Shown here piece by piece: positions 8,511 to 9,441 of a DNA stretch of 9,441 nt. The position numbers were made by a program, and so were the translations under genes. Source of the stretch: Flavobacteriaceae bacterium. GTDB lineage: Bacteria; Bacteroidota; Bacteroidia; Flavobacteriales; Flavobacteriaceae. Numbering within the stretch: the first letter of the stretch is position 1; each line of letters begins with the position of its first letter. Below the pieces are notes generated by a model. It searched no databases, had not been told where the DNA came from, and was given only the letters and a program-made list of their open reading frames with translations. The DNA is taken from NCBI GenBank assembly GCA_003511845.1, contig DOIV01000338.1, positions 3,602-13,042 of the forward strand. Direction: 5' to 3'.

Positions 8511-8551
8511 TGGTATTTTTTAACTAATTTTGACCCTCAGAAACTTTATTT

Positions 8552-9441
8552 GTGAAGATATTTCATTCCACTCAAGAATTTATTGCAGAAAAAAAAGGTT
8601 CAATTATTACTATTGGCACTTTTGACGGTGTACACATTGGTCATCAAGAAATTTTAAAGAATTTAATTTCGCAATCAAAGAAAAAAAATTCAGTTATTCT
8701 TACTTTTTTTCCTCATCCGAGAATGGTGTTGCAAAAAGGAGGGGATTTAAAACTACTCACTACGTTACAAGAAAAAACTGATCTTTTAGAAAAAACAGGA
8801 TTAGACTATCTTGTTATAGAACCTTTTACAAAAGAATTTTCAAGACTGACAGCTCTTGACTTTGTGCGAAATACACTCATACAACAACTCAAACTTAAAA
8901 AATTAATTATTGGCTATGATCATCAGTTTGGAAGAAATAGGGAAGGTAATTTAGAACAGCTCAAAGAATATGGTGCTATTTATAATTTTAAAGTTGAAGA
9001 GATTCCCGCTCAAGACATTAAAGATATTGCGGTAAGTTCTACTAAAATTAGAAAAGCACTAACTGAAGGTGATATTGAAAAAGCAAACAACTATTTAGGT
9101 TATGAATATCTTCTAACAGGCACCGTTGTTCACGGCAGAGGATTAGGCAAACAATACAATTACCCAACTCTAAATATTCATATTAAAGAAGCCTATAAAC
9201 TCATACCCAAAGCGGGAGTTTATATTATAAAAACAAATTTCAATAATCAGAATCTATTTGGCATTATGAATATTGGTAATAGACCCACTGTAGATGGTAA
9301 AAACCAGACAATTGAAGTGCATTTACTAGATTTTGACGCTGATATTTATGGAGAAAACATTCAAGTTCAGTTAACTTATCGTTTACGTGACGAACAAAAA
9401 TTTGACACTATCGATCATTTATTTACTCAAATAAAAGAAGA
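8552..9441 (+). CDS. ribF: Bifunctional riboflavin kinase/FAD synthetase (3' end cut by window edge)
   Basis: This enzyme phosphorylates riboflavin to FMN and then adenylylates FMN to FAD in the cytoplasm. The reading frame gives 296 complete codons and is open at the right edge. By the usual length of about 305-315 residues, only the last 10-20 are missing. The N-terminal FAD synthetase domain (about 1-180) has the nucleotidyltransferase motif GTFDGVHIGHQ at 22-32, FFPHPRMVL at 52-60, IIGYDHQFGRNREGN at 119-133 and SSTKIR at 162-167. The riboflavin kinase domain (about 185-296) has GRGLGKQYNYPTLNI at 195-209 with the PTxN core, the GIMNIGNRPT stretch at 237-246 and the likely catalytic Glu255 in IEVHLLDF. 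The start is GTG. An in-frame stop lies at 8531-8533, and the first in-frame ATG is codon 58, which would remove the HIGH motif. The gene follows the lipoprotein by 41 bp. Confidence 0.95.
   Translation, partial: MKIFHSTQEFIAEKKGSIITIGTFDGVHIGHQEILKNLISQSKKKNSVILTFFPHPRMVLQKGGDLKLLTTLQEKTDLLEKTGLDYLVIEPFTKEFSRLTALDFVRNTLIQQLKLKKLIIGYDHQFGRNREGNLEQLKEYGAIYNFKVEEIPAQDIKDIAVSSTKIRKALTEGDIEKANNYLGYEYLLTGTVVHGRGLGKQYNYPTLNIHIKEAYKLIPKAGVYIIKTNFNNQNLFGIMNIGNRPTVDGKNQTIEVHLLDFDADIYGENIQVQLTYRLRDEQKFDTIDHLFTQIKE

Overview
The window is AT-rich, gene-dense chromosomal DNA from a member of the Bacteroidota, most likely the family Flavobacteriaceae. The evidence is a type IX secretion (T9SS) C-terminal sorting domain, a TonB-dependent receptor with an N-terminal carboxypeptidase-regulatory-like domain, a long AtpD carrying an insertion near residues 207-235, -7 promoter boxes of the TAnnTTTG type, and almost no Shine-Dalgarno sequences. 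I cannot name the genus.

Layout. Four genes lie on the minus strand, read from right to left: a secreted M12B-type zinc metalloprotease (5163-7895), a TonB-dependent receptor (2156-5068), the ATP synthase beta subunit atpD (454-1962) and a small four-helix-bundle (S23/IVP family) protein (45-395). Two genes diverge from the protease on the plus strand: a small lipoprotein of unknown function (7965-8510) and ribF, a bifunctional riboflavin kinase/FAD synthetase (from 8552), which is cut by the right edge of the window.

How the parts relate. The protease and receptor share a strand, are 94 bp apart and have no recognisable terminator between them. A strong intrinsic terminator follows the receptor (2101-2133), so the two could be co-transcribed, and atpD probably starts a new transcript. 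A 69-bp divergent region drives the protease one way and the lipoprotein-ribF pair the other, each with a perfect TAnnTTTG box. All gene-free gaps are under 200 bp.

Most notable signal. The four-helix-bundle gene directly follows atpD, where atpC (epsilon subunit) would be expected in this phylum. It is bracketed by heptamer repeats in inverted orientation: three copies of GGTCTTT at 1-21 and two complementary units at 423-436. This looks like a small inserted element related to the S23-encoding intervening sequences of 23S rRNA, placed inside an essential operon. The left end of the element, and any atpC, lie beyond the window, so the insertion is an inference.
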